Origin: Sacculina carcini
Lineage: Eukaryota > Arthropoda > Thecostraca > Sacculinidae
Direction: 5' to 3'
DNA: 64,000 nucleotides
Assembly (NCBI GenBank): GCA_916048095.2
Contig: OU696583.1
Span: 9,036,822-9,100,821, forward strand
The translations under genes and the position numbers were made by a program. Shown here in pieces: positions 12,901-25,075 of the stretch. Each line of letters starts with the position of its first letter. Within the stretch, counting starts at the first letter, position 1. Below the pieces are notes generated by a model. That model had not been told where the DNA came from and searched no databases. It saw only the letters and a program-made list of their open reading frames with translations.

Positions 12901-14035
12901 GACAGTGACAGTGATAGTGACAGTGACAGTGCCAGTGACAGTGACAGTGACAGTGACAGTGACAGTGACAGTGACAGTGACAGTGACAGTAACAGTAACA
13001 GTGACAGTGACAGTGACAGTGACAGTGACAGTGACAGTGACAGTGACAGTGACAGTGACAGTGACAGTAACAGTAACAGTGACAGTGACAGTGACAGTGA
13101 CAGTGACAGTGACAGTGACAGTGACAGTGACAGTGACAGTGACAGTGAATGATGAGAGTGACAGTGACAGTGACAGTGACAGTGACAGTGACAGAGACAG
13201 TGACAGAGACAGTGACAGTGACAGTGACAGTGACAGTGACAGTGACAGTGACAGTGACAGTGACAGTGACAGTGACAGTGACAGTGACAGTGACAGTGAC
13301 AGTGACAGTGACAGTGACAGTGACAGTGACAGTGACAGCGACAGTGACAGTGACAGTGACAGTGACAGTGACAGTGACAGTGACAGTGACAGTGACAGTG
13401 ACAGTGACAGTGACAGTGACAGTGACAGTGACAGTGACAGTGACAGTGACAGTGACAGTAACAGTAACAGTAACAGTGACAGTGACAGTGACAGTGACAG
13501 CGACAGTGACAGTGACAGTGACAGTGACAGTGACAGTGACAGTGACAGTGACAGTGACAGTGACAGTGACAGTGACAGTGACAGTGACAGTGACAGTGAC
13601 AGTGATAGTGATAGTGACAGCGACAGTGACAGTGACAGTGACAGTGATAGTGACAGTGACAGTGACAGTGACAGTGACAGTGACAGTGACAGTGACAGTG
13701 ACAGTGACAGCGACAGTGACAGTGACAGTGACAGTGACAGTGACAGTGACAGTGACAGTGATAGTGACAGTGAATGATGACAGTGACAGTGACAGTGACA
13801 GTGACAGTGACAGTGACAGTGACAGTGACAGTGACAGTGACAGTGACAGCGACAGTGACAGTGACAGTGACAGTGACAGTGACAGCGACAGTGACAGTGA
13901 CAGTGACAGTGACAGTGACAGTGACAGTGACAGTGACAGTGACAGTGACAGCGACAGTGACAGTGACAGTGACAGTGACAGTGACAGTGACAGTGACAGT
14001 GACAGCGACAGTGACAGTGACAGTGATAGTGAATG
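9970..14035. repeat. 4 kb (GACAGT)n hexanucleotide satellite with higher-order structure
   Basis: About 680 tandem copies of GACAGT with sparse variants: GACAGC, GATAGT, AACAGT, GACAGA, GCCAGT. Interrupting words GTGAATGATGAGAG and GTGAATGATGACAG occur near 11087, 11664, 13147, 13772 and 14031. The variant order after the word at 11087 recurs after 13147, so a block of about 2.1 kb appears to be duplicated in tandem. All three minus frames lack stops in the pure repeat (TV, LS, CH dipeptides) and two plus frames do (DS, TV). This explains the very long open frames. I see no evidence of a gene. Confidence 0.95.
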
Positions 14036-14144
14036 ATGAGAGTGAATGTCATTGTCAAAATGGCGAGTCCATTACGATTCATTCATATTTGCTAAACTTT
14101 TGCAAATTTATAGATTGTCATAAACAATTTATCGGAATTATATA

Positions 14145-14148
<4 letters not shown>

Positions 14149-14211
<63 letters not shown>
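14149..14211. repeat. (TA)n microsatellite
   Basis: Perfect TA tract of about 60 bases, 110 bases downstream of the hexanucleotide satellite. Confidence 0.95.
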
Positions 14212-14214
<3 letters not shown>

Positions 14215-16211
14215 TTTGTAGTAATGAAGCCGAAGCCAATAAATGATATATGCTGATATATGCAAATAAACCAGTTAACAGTTGTACAAGCATATATTAC
14301 TTGTACCAGCATATATTACTTGTACCAGCATATGCACGTCTTTTTCTGCTCATAGGCGCAATATGCACATTCATACACACACACAATAATACATGCACAC
14401 ACACACAATAATACATTGGAGCACGAGCATATACACGCATAAATACACCCACACACACACCTATGTGATTGTCTATTTTGAGCGCTACATACAATGAGGA
14501 CCAGCGAATAATTCATCCAGATTTTCATAAATGACGATTCTATGCAGCTTATAGGCAGGTGGACAAATACTTTTGAAAGCAGCACAATGTGAGAGAGGCT
14601 GATAATTGTACTCTCACTTGCTGGCATCAAGTATTATTAAAAATACTTGCTTGTAATCACGCAGTACGCGATATCAGACGTGACACACACACACACAAAC
14701 ACATACACATATATATTATTGATACGTTTAAATGTTTGTCATATTTACAATTTAATATCACAACAGTATTCTCACCGATATGTTTGAATGAAAATCAATA
14801 GAACAAATAATATATCAATCCTTCAATGATATTCATGTACAAACTGGTTATCTGACTTAATATAGACACACACACACATACACACATACACACGCACACG
14901 TTATACTATCATATTATCTATATCGGTAACCAGCTTCCCCGTGTCTTCATAATCTCACAATATCGTGCCGCTGCAGGGCTGAGCATTATATTATATTAAA
15001 ATGATCCAGCACTCAGATACTGTCAGTGTCCACTACTCCTCATGCACGTGCTGGCATGATAACTAGCAGTGCAGCTCGAGCTGGTCCAGTGGACACTGTC
15101 CAGGCAACATCGGGCTTGTCAGTCTGATGATCTCAAAACACAATGGTGTTGAAGTTCTTCTCATCGGCTAAAATAGCCACGCACTCAAGTTGCACAACAC
15201 AAGGCAGACAAGTGATTTAATTACCATTGAGCCCCCGCGTGTAGCTGAGTATTTAGAAGCACATAAGTGCCAAAATAAATGGTTCATCTGAGACTATTAC
15301 ACAAATGACACACAGCCAAACACAAACATAAATAAACATAGTCTTAAGATAATAAAAATATTTATTTATAACTATAATTTCTCTAGAAAAAATCAAGCAT
15401 TTGTTCTGTTCCAGGCAAAACACAGGCATAAACTCAGATTGAGTATCGTACTGTGAAATCAAAACGGATTATAAAAATAGAACGGAAAATATTGTACTCA
15501 TTACACTGTTAAATATACTGTACCTCATTACACTGTTAAACATATTGTGTGGTTTTTGAGGAGATCATATTGTAAATATTTGATAGACTTTGTATTCCAA
15601 GAGCATCTCTATGTTGCAATCAATAATTTAATCTGTCTTCAATACTAACTTGCAACAGGGCATTTGCAATAATGGATTACCATTTTGTTATTGATATAAG
15701 GAGAATCATGCTAGACGAGTGAAGCGAATTAGTGCAAGACAATAATGATTTCACTGAGGCAGCGGTTTTTAACACTTAACTATGCAGTCTTAGCCAATGC
15801 TATAAAAGTGTATGATGAGTTTTGGCAATAATAGGCGTGACGGGATGAAATTGAATTGATTAGCGGTGCGTGTGTGTGAGAGAGAGAGAGAGGGCTGATT
15901 TTATGCTCGAGCGGTGCTCATCTCAGCTTATTATGCAAATTGCCACAACACATTGACACGTGCTACTGTAGCACATGCTGTTAACACGGCCAGCCTGCCT
16001 GCATGATGCTGGAGGCTCGGTGCCTGGCTTATTGTCGAATTGTGATAGTTGAGCATGAACAAGCAGTGCCAGCCAACATATTGCACGTGTTGATGAGAAA
16101 AGCAACAGAACGGGGCAGCCATGAGATACTCAGCGATCGTGTTTGAGCACAACATCTGGCTTGTTGATGCATATTGCAGGCAGTGTCAGTTTATTGCAGG
16201 ATAAATAAGCA

Positions 16212-16242
<31 letters not shown>

Positions 16243-17071
16243 CAGCTAACTTTCTGCCTGTGTTATCACAGCTGTAAGGAGTATGAAAACACTAGATATC
16301 ATAAACTCCGATATCTGTCTCCTGCAATACGTGCACCTTTGCAATGGTGCAGCTGGTAAATATATAATGTTGTAATTTGTAATTGTAATGCTGTAATTGT
16401 AATACTGAAATTGTAGCGTTGTAATGTAAAAGTAAAGTAATTGTAAAGCAATAGTAAACATAGTAATAAATATCTTAAATATAAATTTAGATAAATATAG
16501 TTAATATAAATATCGTAAATTTGTAATTCAATTGTAATTAAAAATAATTGGAATGTTGTGAATTGAAAAATATTGCCGTTTGTAATTTAAATTGTAAAAA
16601 TATATTTGCATTAGAAATTCACCATATCTTTATGGAAAATTTCCGAACTACACAAATGGATTATTTGACATTGCCACGTGACATTTTTAGTGTGGTGCCC
16701 GTCAAAATTAGCAAGCTGATAAACTAACCGGTCAAACCGCAAATATTTTCATCTTGTATGTTCAATTATTTCAGACTTATGTTAAACTTCCTGCTTGCTC
16801 CAGCTAAGTGACATAACAACACACCGTCGCTTTGCTTCATATACACCAAAACACACCGACATTACACACACACACACGCACACACATACACTAGCATGCG
16901 TATGTTCAAGCGATGACAATATGCCATAGTTTACTGTCAGTTGAGATATCGCCTGATCCCAGCTTCTATTAGGCGGATTGATAAACGACATTGCATATCG
17001 CGAATGCAACATCTGCCGTTGCAATCTATGTGACACGTTATCACACTCGTTCTCACGTGCAAGCACGTGCC

Positions 17072-17109
<38 letters not shown>

Positions 17110-18883
17110 ATCTTGTGTATTGTGCATACGTGTATATGTTTTATTCATATAAGGAACTTGTATAAAATATATAGTACATTTATATAATTTTGTGTTTGTA
17201 GTGTAGTTGTGCATATCACACTTGTTACTAGGGAATTATCAGTTGATCGGATCATGACGCGCACCTGAATGCAGCAGAAGACAGATCAACAGGCCGATCA
17301 CAGGCTGGTGATCATGAGAACCTCGTGCCATGTTGTCACAGGTGCTCTCATGCACCGCCACACCGCTCCCACACAGCTCAACTCTCTGTCACGGCAAACG
17401 TGACAACTATTAATATTATTAACAACATTATTATTATTAATTACAGGCAATTCCAGTGATAAGGAAGAGTTCAAAAGGTGTAGATAGAAAAAATTCAGAG
17501 AGATTTAAGATTATGAAGAAAGACGCAGAAGGAACAAACAATGAAAACTAAGAAATCACATGAAATAATTGAATCTTGAGGCTGAATGAAACTGTACATA
17601 TAAACATATTCTCACTTTGACATAAAAGATGACCAAATGGTCAAATTCAGCTGTGATGTGTGAAAAATGAGCGATATTAGTGGTATTTATTGATATATTG
17701 TTTGTGAGTGTGCAGTAAGTAATTAGTTAGTGGTTTTCCAGTCGGACAATATTGCATGCAACTTGCTGAGTTTATGCAGTCGTATCGTTTACAATTATTC
17801 AACAATGCAATGTTGCAGAGATATGATGTGTTGTATACGAGAGTAATCAGTGTCATTGCAACATAATGATCAGCGTGTCTTATGACAACAACTGCCGCTC
17901 AATACCAGCGGCTTGCGTCTGAAAACCCAGCCTAATTGGCTAATAAACTGTGTTTGTTTGTTGTTGTTGTTTTGGTGACCGCAGTCATCATGGTCCCCGA
18001 CTCATAAACCATGGTTACATCGACTCATTGAGCGCGCGGCACCAGTAAGATGACAGTCACGAGCACAACACACTCCACTCTTCCTCACAATGCCCGAGCG
18101 CGAAAACTTTGACCAGGTGCGCTTGAGCTTGGATGATCGAGGCTTATTGGTGCAAGTCGTTCAGATACGCAACGGTCGTGTATCAGTGCACATGTAGTTG
18201 TTGCAACAATGCAACTTTGTCACATTAGTCGCGATCGTGCTGCTGCCTGATCGCACTGGCTTGCAAGAGCGTGGTGTGTATGTGTGTGTGTGTGTATGTG
18301 TGTGTGTGTTTGTGTGTGTGTGTGTCATTTAGAGACCAGGTCATGAACAGGCAGGTCATACAGGATTTCCACTACAAGATTCATATAATCAGCCCAATGC
18401 CAAATGTGCACGCATTTCTTAATAAATAAAAAACTATAATAAATACTGGCTAAAATATTACACGAGCTGTATGTATAATGGCACCTCATATTTTCACTGA
18501 TAAACTAAGGTGCGATCCATACCTGTGTAATTTGTGTGTGTGTGTGTGTGTGTGTGTGTGGAACTTATCAACAATTCTCTATTTTCTCGTGCGTTCCCCA
18601 CGTGAAAACTCAACTTGTGTAGCTTTCATAACACACGACATATCTCTACTCCACACACACACACAAACACACAAACACACATACACATACACACACGTAT
18701 GAAGTCATGCCTAACTATGCTGCCGCCCCACGACCGGTAAATATTTGCGCGAGAAATTAGTGCGCGTGCAGTGTTCGACAATCAAATATCTCGTGCAAAA
18801 GTTCACAACACTCGGACATCATCTCCGCCGACACACACACACACACACACACACACATCGCATCTACACATTTTCTGGCTTGT

Positions 18884-18925
<42 letters not shown>
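14212..18925. other. AT-rich region without recognised genes
   Basis: No frame here resembles a protein I recognise. It holds short (CA/GT)n runs (14380-14460, 14870-14900, 17073-17106, 18280-18325, 18530-18560, 18655-18700, 18833-18858, 18885-18922) and a (TTG)n run at 16214-16241. It also holds an AT-rich TGTAAT/TAAA tract at 16360-16620. A short segment near 17440-17500 (attacaggcaattccagtga) resembles one arm of the inverted repeat at 52618-52880. A 35-residue frame at 18090-18197 is discussed under rejected items. Confidence 0.5.
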
Positions 18926-18926
<1 letters not shown>

Positions 18927-19044
18927 ATCAGTGTTGCGTGTGAGTTACACAAACACACACTGCCTCAGTCGTGAGAGCTAGCAGAATAGCAAAATCAAGC
19001 CTTACACAGACACTGACACTGACACACACACACATATATACTGC

Positions 19045-19066
<22 letters not shown>

Positions 19067-19117
<51 letters not shown>
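19067..19117. repeat. (TA)n microsatellite
   Basis: (CA)n changing to a perfect (TA)n tract. It forms the left flank of a short segment (19118-19263) carrying the hammerhead-like motif. Confidence 0.95.
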
Positions 19118-19120
<3 letters not shown>

Positions 19121-19162
19121 GAAAGAAAAGAAAACACAAATGACTGTCACTCTTTGTCAAAC

Positions 19163-19187
19163 GTTTCGGTCTTGAGACCTTCGTCAG
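19163..19187 (-). ncRNA. Hammerhead-like core motif, possible Penelope-like element remnant
   Basis: On the minus strand, CTGACGA (19187-19181) is followed by GGTC-TCAA-GACC, which can form a 4 bp stem and loop, and then GAAAC (19167-19163). CUGANGA, stem II, GAAA is the conserved core order of hammerhead ribozymes, which are known in the terminal repeats of Penelope-like retroelements. There is one extra A before stem II, and I could not find a good stem I partner with a cleavable NUH triplet upstream. A functional ribozyme is therefore not established. It is flanked on both sides by (TA)n tracts. Confidence 0.3.
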
Positions 19188-19262
19188 TGACTATAAACAG
19201 ATCAGTGATTCAAATGCATACCGTTAGTGATATCTCCATATTGTGCTACATATATGACAAAA

Positions 19263-19263
<1 letters not shown>

Positions 19264-19340
<77 letters not shown>
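19264..19340. repeat. (TA)n microsatellite
   Basis: Perfect TA tract of about 76 bases. Confidence 0.95.
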
Positions 19341-19341
<1 letters not shown>

Positions 19342-20615
19342 TGCCACACACATACTGACACACTGTTGTTATGCCTCGCCAATTAAAATACAGAGTCAAT
19401 ATTAGTTTTTTATGAATGGAAAATACATTTGATTGATTGATTGAACATGTTTTATATTTGTCGGAAAATGTCCACAGTAATTATTTTAAAATAAATAATA
19501 CACATATCTGCATTTAAGTCAGTGTATGAGTTTGAATTGTTGAAATTTTGCATGTAAAATGTCGATAATTGGCCGATATTGTGGAGGTTGTGGATTATAG
19601 CACGGTTGATGTTTCAGCGGTATCGCTAATCACTCGTCCAATAACCCATTAGCCTGGTCATATCAGCCATATGTGCGTGCTTGTGTCTGCATTTTGTGTG
19701 TGTGTGTGTGCGTAGAATATAGCGCTCATACAGTATTCAAGCACTTGGGCAAATAATTGATTATTCAAAACTGATAATGTGGTGTTCACCGAGTAATTTA
19801 GCTATATTTTTTTACCAGGATACAGCAGCTATGTTCTGCTAGTTATCACGTGATTTTCCGTGTCAAATTTTCAACATAACATGAGACTGTAACAAGTTAA
19901 TTAGGTAATAAGTGAGCGCAGACCTCAAGCGAATTGATGTCTCAAAACCAGTCTAACCACCACCAGATTATCATACAGAATGAATGCATGAACAAACAAA
20001 CCTGCCTGCCTTTCTGTGTGTATAGCCAGATGACCGCTGAAATATTGATAACGCACTCAATTCGCTCCACTCAACTGCAACACACAGAGAACATCTGATT
20101 TCCCGACCACCAGGACATCGCCTATAAGAAACAGCGTATAGCAAGCTCCCTCCATCAGAACAGTACTTTGACTCGACTTGTCCGACGGAGCATATTCTGA
20201 TTCAAATGACACGACTTGTCGCCTTCAGATCGAGATATTTACGAGATAAAAACATTAAACTCTTGTAGTTACAATGATTCAATGATAAGATCTGGTGGTT
20301 TTCCAAGTTGCCGAAGTTATATTGTGATTGCTCACAGAGCCTCATTGCATTTGTCAATTAATATCTTCCAATTTCAATAATACTACTTCTATCAATTGTT
20401 TGCAAGCGCTTTATATCACTGCGATTGATTCACTACTTGGAGAGTTAATTTATGTATTGAAGACAAATCATGACATCAGGCAGGTCTCATTGTCAATCAC
20501 ACATCACATCCAGCAAGTTCGGCAGGTCGTGGCAGGCGAGATTCGCACAGCCTGATCTACCAGCTTCTTTTCACCGAGTCAGTTACATTGTTCTGCTTGA
20601 AATATTACATTTGCT
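19341..20615. other. Intergenic region with nothing recognised
   Basis: It contains an ATTGATTGATTG run (19430-19445), a short GT run (19697-19712) and otherwise unique AT-rich sequence. The longest open frame (20328-20555, plus) has no recognisable domain. I see no supported gene. Confidence 0.4.
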
Positions 20616-20616
20616 C

Positions 20617-21585
20617 GAGTATATGAGCACGAGCAGTATATGAGCACGAGCAGTATATGAGCACGAGCAGTATATGAACACGAGCAGTATATGAGCACGA
20701 GCAGTATATGAGCACAAGCAGTATATGAACACAAGCAGTATATGAGCACAATCAGTATATGAGCACAAGCAGTATATGAGCACGAGCAGTATATGAGCAC
20801 AAGCAGTATATGAGCACGAGCAGTATATGAGCACAAGCAGTATATGAACACGAGCAGTATATGAGCACGATCAGTATATGAACACGAGCAGTATATGAAC
20901 ACAAGCAGTATATGAGCACAAGCAGCATATGAACACAAGCAGTATATGAACACAAGCAGTATATGAACACAAGCAGTATATGAGCACGAGCAGTATATGA
21001 ACACGAGCAGTATATGAACACAAGCAGTATATGAGCACAAGCAGCATATGAACACAAGCAGTATATGAACACAAGCAGTATATGAACACAAGCAGTATAT
21101 GAGCACGAGCAGTATATGAACACAAGCAGTATATGAGCACGAACAGTATATGAGCACAAGCAGTATATGAACACAAGCAGTATATGAGCACAAGCAGTAT
21201 ATGAGCACAAGCAGTATATGAGCACGAGCAGTATATGAGCACGAGCAGTATATGAGCACAAGCAGTATATGAACACAAGCAGTATATGAACACAAGCAGC
21301 ATATGAACACAAGCAGTATATGAACACAAGCAGTATATGAACACAAGCAGTATATGAACACAAGCAGTATATGAACACAAGCAGTATATGAGCACAAGCA
21401 GTATATGAACACAAGCAGTATATGAACACAAGCAGTATATGAACACAAGCAGTATATGAACACAAGCAGTATATGAACACAAGCAGTATATGAGCACAAG
21501 CAGTATATGAACACAAGCAGTATATGAGCACAAGCAGTATATGAGCACAAGCAGTATATGAACACGAGCAGTATATGAACACAGT
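20617..21585. repeat. 17 bp minisatellite, about 57 copies
   Basis: Tandem copies of AGTATATGAGCACGAGC with variants at fixed positions (GAGCAC/GAACAC, CGAGC/CAAGC, AGTATATG/AGCATATG). The unit length is nearly constant. Because 17 is not a multiple of 3, the three minus frames are read in rotation without stops, which yields long repeats of residues such as ILLVFIYCLCSYTACVH. The variant pattern looks like concerted evolution within the array and not like codon-level selection. Confidence 0.95.
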
Positions 21586-21751
21586 TTAGTAGTTTACCTG
21601 AGATGATTAGAAGTGATGCATAGCAAGACCCCCACTACAATGCACGCACATACTGGACGCTTCTGTACGACAAATTGCGTATCTGCAAGATTCCGGCATC
21701 TTCTACGGTCTTTCCTCTGGTTTGTATGCGCGTGTGTAGTTATTGTAACAC

Positions 21752-21782
<31 letters not shown>

Positions 21783-21954
21783 ACCAGCTGACACGAGTGC
21801 AGAACTTAGCTCCGCCCCTCACCACGCTATTGGCTGACACTGTGGCCGGCTGTCATACACAAAACTAGCCGCCTTAATACATCGTAAACATATATCAGAC
21901 TACTGGATTAAAAGCCTGAATTTTCCATTTAATTTCTTTGATGGGTTACATAGA

Positions 21955-23103
21955 GATACAGTTAAATTTTGCTACTGGGTGACATAGCAGTATAAATGTG
22001 ACAAAGCAGACAGGCTTTATAAAAGTATTCTCTCAACGAAAATTCCTTTATTATAAAACAGCTCGGTTTTCACAATTTATCCATTATTTTCAGTTCGAAG
22101 TTCTCAAAAATCGTCGGCTGGTGGATTTCGAGCATCTCGTTGTCTAAACGATCTCACACTTGCATTGGACCGGGTTTCCGCTACTCTGCTGCATGAACTT
22201 GCTGATGTTGGTGCGCGCTGGGCTTCTCTTCGAACAAAATCACTTTCTTCTCGATATTTATAGCTTCCATTTCGCTTTCCACCGGCTCCTCGTGGTTCAG
22301 CATTTCGGGAGTACTAAAATATTGCCCTATGAACATATTAGCCAAAAACGCTTGTATACTCACATACTCTGGAATAGGGCAATATGTTCACCTCGGTCAG
22401 TGTAGTGTCAAAGGCGTATCAAGTGCGGTGAGTGTGACTGCGGCTTGTGGCCAATATGTTCACTTTTCACCATAGCGTAATTTCAGTGGTTTTCAACACA
22501 AGACACGAGTTTGTATACAACAGGTAGCTAGCACATGACGTAGTGTGTGTGGTTATTGATTAGGTTAGGTTATGTTGGTCAGGTCAGGTCAAGTTTGGTT
22601 AGGTCAGCTTACTGAGCTCAGCCAATAACCACACACAGTGCGTTAAGTGCTAGTCATCTGTTGTATACGAACTCGTGCGTTGTGTTAAAAACCACTGAGA
22701 TTACGCTATGGTGAAAAGTGAACATATTGGCCACAAGCCGTAGTCGCACTCACCGCTCTTGATACGTCTTTGACACTACACTGGCCGAGGTGAACATATT
22801 GCCCTATTGCAGAGTATGAGAGTACTCTGGCATTTGTGGCTAATATGTTCATAGGGCAATATTGTACTAGATCCGTCGCATGAAGATCGTCGACTCCAAG
22901 AAAGTCAGAAAACTCCATTTCCTCGTTCCTGTGAATTTTTTCTTGGGAAAACAGAGCTTGCCAGATCTCGAGCAGTTCAGAATGTTCCGGTTCAAGCTCG
23001 GATCTCTTCCTCGACAAACTTGGCTTTCACAAAACAGTTCCTTATCGTCGGCAAAAGTGACATAGTAGCGGGGTGACACAGTAGCAAGATTTGACTCTAC
23101 AAA
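21955..23103 (-). pseudogene. Remnant of a pogo/Tigger-like DNA transposon
   Basis: The outer ends are related inverted repeats: tttgctactgggtgacatag near 21967 against the reverse complement of the right end near 23058-23100, cttgctactgtgtcacc. Between them, minus-strand frames encode tail-like fragments: KFVEEEIRA, ELLEIWQALFSQEKIHRNEE, EFSDFLGVDDLHATDL and, after an insertion, STPEMLNHEEPVESEME. This layout resembles the C-terminal tail of pogo/Tigger DDE transposases (W..L..., F.DF..VD..L.T....T.E.I). The catalytic core is absent and frames are broken, so it is a defective copy. The assignment is by pattern only and moderately uncertain. Confidence 0.4.
22317..22863. mobile_element. Palindromic MITE (547 bp) inserted in the transposon remnant
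   Basis: Two arms of about 245 bases, near 22318-22560 and 22620-22863, are inverted copies of each other (cgctatggtgaaaagtgaac, aatattgccctatgaacata). They differ by scattered substitutions and are separated by a 60-base centre containing gattaggttaggtt. The sequence GTACTA flanks both ends (22311-22316 and 22864-22869), consistent with a 6 bp target duplication. There is no open frame, and the whole element could fold into one long hairpin. Confidence 0.75.
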
Positions 23104-23752
23104 ACAGACAACATTGACTATATTTAATTCAATGGCAATATCTCATTAAATTACAATTCTTATTATATAATTTGCTTAAGATAAGCTACTTTTCCCGTAT
23201 ATTTAACTTTATTGCGCAGACTAGATATATTTTTGTGTTGTTTTTTCAAGGTCGATATTTTTCCACAACTCAACCAAATTGACTTAGTTACAATATAGTG
23301 AATTTATAATTGATTGGTGAAATATTTGGAAAAACATTACTATTTCATCCGGGCTTTTTTGCGACGTAAAATTTGATAATTTGGCTAGAATGTGGTAATT
23401 TGATATGGTATTTGACAAGTGGGCGTTTTGCTGTGAATCATCCCAATTAAGTGCTATCGCGATATCAGCAGGCTGAAACATGGTGCCATTTGACAGTGAC
23501 CTAATGAACGACATGATCACACAACTATCATGATCTCACTAAAATGCACAAGTTCAGTAATAGCAAAACGTTAACGTGAAAATCCATTTATTTTGTCAAT
23601 TGCTGACATTGGGTGAACAGTTTGAAAAAGACAACAGAACATAATAGAATATCAACAATGGCTGAACTGGCAGCGTTAATAACGATATATTGATATACAA
23701 GCGACCACTTCACTTGACGCCGACGACGACGAGAAATAAGCAACTGTGCCAT

Positions 23753-25075
23753 CTATAAGAGGCTGAGTAGAGGCTTGCTCAGTGCTGCCCCCAAGCTGAG
23801 TCCGATGCCGAGACAGGCAATCATGATGGCACTGGCTCGACCTTGCTGCTCAGCTGGCACGACGACTGGAGCATTCGTCATGGCAACGGTCGCCACGTAG
23901 CCGTTGGAGAAGCCGAGCAGCGCTATGAACGTCACATAGAAGAGGTCGCTGTGGAAGAAGGTCGTCATCATCGTGTGTGACACGTTGCACAACATCAACA
24001 GTGGAATGAGAACTATTCGCATGCCGGACAACAACATGAGCGTCTTGGGACTCTGAGGTTGCGGCCAGGCCAAGCGACCGGCAAGCGTGCGTCCGACAAA
24101 GTCTGTCACGTTGAAGAGCAGGAAACAAGCGACCGGTCGGAAGTAGTTCTGCGCCCACACAGACTTCGGACTCCACGTGGGCTGGATGGTCACCGTGATT
24201 GCAGGGAACACGGACAAAGTCACTGTGAACACCAGCACCACACTCGCTGCCTGCCATCGTATCATGGATAATAGCGAGGTCAGCGAGGATAGCAAGCTAG
24301 TCGACTGCTGCTGTTCGTCCTTGTCCTGCAGTTGGAGGTGGCCTAGGTTTTGCACGAAATACGGCAGTCTCATGAGCCACAAGAGGCTGGCCATGGCAGC
24401 GAGAACAACTGCGACGGCAATGCTGAAGAAGACCAGCGCTGAGTTGAGTGCCATTTGAGCCGCGTCGCTGCCGGCCATCGAAAGAGCCACGATGTAGCAG
24501 ACGTTGGAGAAGACGGCACCCAGTCCTTGGCCAGACATCACTGCCGACACATAGGGACCGGGGATTCGCGCTGCCAGGTCAAACAGGGCGCCCTGGAACA
24601 CGGCGCACGCGGCACTGCTAACAGCCACCTTGAGCAGCGTGATGAGCAGAAACTGATGTTGCCAAGCATCCGATTTGACCTGCACCATCAGCACAATGGC
24701 CGAGAACATGAGTACAATCACCGACATGGAGGCAATCATTCGAATGCGTTGCGACACGCGGTGACCCAGCACTGCGTTGCCGATGAGGAACAGAGTATTG
24801 GGCATCATTGAAGCGATGGACAGGTAGGAGTAGAAGTTGTTGAGTGCCGGTCCTCGCTGCACGTGATCCACCACGCTCACATCTCGAAACTTGTAGGCCC
24901 AGTAGGAGTCGTGGGTTATGAAGAAGTTCCACGGCAGCAGAGTGGCCAATCCCAGCAGGTAGAAGACATAATATCCTATTGATGGAGGCTTGGACAAGTC
25001 GAATTCTTTCTTGACACCACTATTCAGATCCTTGACGTCCAGCGTTTCCTGTCTTTCCACTTCCGTTGAGTCCAT
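23753..25075 (-). CDS. Equilibrative nucleoside transporter (SLC29/ENT family)
   Basis: This is one uninterrupted frame of 440 codons plus stop, ATG at 25075-25073. It encodes a polytopic membrane protein close in length to animal ENTs (about 450 residues). After a 30-residue hydrophilic N terminus comes the hallmark first membrane segment, YLLGLATLLPWNFFIT (about residues 38-53), with the ENT-specific LLPWN. A central hydrophilic loop near residues 245-262 (LQLQDKDEQQQS) separates the usual six and five membrane helices. Later segments include FNVTDFVGRTLAG (the conserved helix 8 FN..D..GR motif) and the terminal GRASAIMIACLGIGLSLGA. The family moves nucleosides down their gradient across plasma or organelle membranes. 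There are no introns in the coding region, unlike most animal ENT genes. Orthology to a specific SLC29 member cannot be decided here. Confidence 0.92.
   Translation of the reverse strand: MDSTEVERQETLDVKDLNSGVKKEFDLSKPPSIGYYVFYLLGLATLLPWNFFITHDSYWAYKFRDVSVVDHVQRGPALNNFYSYLSIASMMPNTLFLIGNAVLGHRVSQRIRMIASMSVIVLMFSAIVLMVQVKSDAWQHQFLLITLLKVAVSSAACAVFQGALFDLAARIPGPYVSAVMSGQGLGAVFSNVCYIVALSMAGSDAAQMALNSALVFFSIAVAVVLAAMASLLWLMRLPYFVQNLGHLQLQDKDEQQQSTSLLSSLTSLLSMIRWQAASVVLVFTVTLSVFPAITVTIQPTWSPKSVWAQNYFRPVACFLLFNVTDFVGRTLAGRLAWPQPQSPKTLMLLSGMRIVLIPLLMLCNVSHTMMTTFFHSDLFYVTFIALLGFSNGYVATVAMTNAPVVVPAEQQGRASAIMIACLGIGLSLGAALSKPLLSLL

Noticed and set aside
9943..14082. Very long open frames (up to 1379 codons) of TV, LS, CH or SD dipeptide repeats
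   Set aside because: They arise because GACAGT has no stop in five of six frames. The SD-repeat resemblance to phosphophoryn is accidental: frames switch at indels and there is no unique coding sequence.
18090..18197. 35-residue frame starting MPERENFDQVRLSLDD
   Set aside because: Plausible codon usage and start context, but too short, with no recognised domain or convincing donor. It could be a first exon, but nothing supports it.
20579..21582. 328- and 276-codon minus frames (repeated ILLVFIYCLC-type)
   Set aside because: The 17 bp unit rotates frame each copy. Three overlapping frames are equally open, as expected from repeat structure.
20617..21585. CRISPR-like appearance of regular short repeats
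   Set aside because: The units are head to tail with no unique spacers, in a eukaryotic genome.
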